From: an uncultured Bacilli bacterium
Lineage (GTDB): Bacteria > Bacillota_I > Bacilli_A > RFN20 > CAG-826
Length of the DNA stretch: 6,020 bases
Reading direction: 5' to 3'
NCBI GenBank assembly: GCA_944342125.1
Contig: CALVMF010000065.1
Span: forward strand, 1 to 6,020
A program made the translations under genes and the position numbers. The notes under the pieces were generated by a model. The model was not told the DNA's origin. It made no database searches and was given only the letters and a program-made list of their open reading frames with translations. Below, in pieces: positions 5,884-6,020 of this stretch (position 1 is its first letter; each line of letters begins with the position of its first letter).

Positions 5884-6020
5884 ATGAAAGTTGTTTTAAT
5901 AAATGGCTCGCCAAGAGTGAATAGTAATGATGGTTTAGCTCTTCTAGAGATGAAAAAAATATTTGAAAAAGAAAATATTGAAGTTAAAGAATTCTCCGTT
6001 GGGACTAAAGTTGTTAGAGG
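5884..6020 (+). CDS. NAD(P)H-dependent FMN reductase-like flavodoxin-fold oxidoreductase, N-terminal fragment
   Basis: The first 45 codons are visible; the gene continues past the window edge. The start MKVVLINGSPR at residues 1-11, with NSN at 13-15, is the phosphate-binding loop of the NADPH-dependent FMN reductase/flavodoxin-like family, where GSPR-x-NSN grips the FMN phosphate after the first beta strand. A charged helix (about 17-31) and a second strand (IEVKEFSVG, 32-40) follow as in that fold. The ending GTKVVRG resembles the stretch that in many members leads into a CxxC-type segment, but that part is not visible. GAGGA (5871-5875) lies 8 nt before the ATG. The gene is divergent from the PlsX-like gene and may share its operator. 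Family confidence is good; substrate is unknown. Confidence 0.82.
   Translation, partial: MKVVLINGSPRVNSNDGLALLEMKKIFEKENIEVKEFSVGTKVVR

Overview
The window looks like chromosome of a low-GC Gram-positive bacterium (Bacillota, probably a Bacilli/Erysipelotrichales/RF39-like gut lineage). The grounds are strong A+T bias, AGGAG-type ribosome binding sites, a lipoprotein signal peptide on the substrate-binding protein, and a near-perfect catabolite-response (cre) box for CcpA. Tryptophan is always TGG and no TGA is read in frame, so the standard bacterial code fits. The taxonomic placement is inference. There is no sign of mobile elements, CRISPR arrays or RNA genes.

Positions 1-4597 hold an mglBAC operon for ABC import of galactose/glucose/methyl-galactoside: a regulatory region with a cre box (1-177), the sugar-binding lipoprotein mglB (178-1296), an intergenic hairpin terminator/attenuator, the double-ATPase mglA (1377-2873), the permease mglC (2889-4544) and a closing hairpin. 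Gene order is that of classical mgl operons, but two components are remodelled. The MglB-like protein appears to be a natural circular permutation. The half that is C-terminal in ordinary MglB comes first, directly after the lipid anchor, and the normally N-terminal half follows, with the sugar-contacting residues retained in both. MglC carries an extra cytoplasmic N-terminus of about 210 residues, predicted as coiled coil, in front of a complete permease of normal length. MglA is ordinary.

Positions 4609-4962 hold a small unrecognised three-helix membrane protein without a visible Shine-Dalgarno. It converges, with one base between stop codons, on a leftward gene (4964-5761) whose protein looks like a shortened, divergent PlsX-like protein lacking the glycine-rich central region of that family. 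This gene is divergent from a flavodoxin-fold NAD(P)H-dependent oxidoreductase that starts at 5884 and runs off the window. Their shared 122-base intergenic region contains a 9+9 bp inverted repeat that overlaps the proposed -35 of the leftward gene.

Functionally, MglB would capture the sugar outside the membrane, MglC would form the channel and MglA would power import, with CcpA linking expression to carbon status. The right-hand genes have no evident connection to sugar import.
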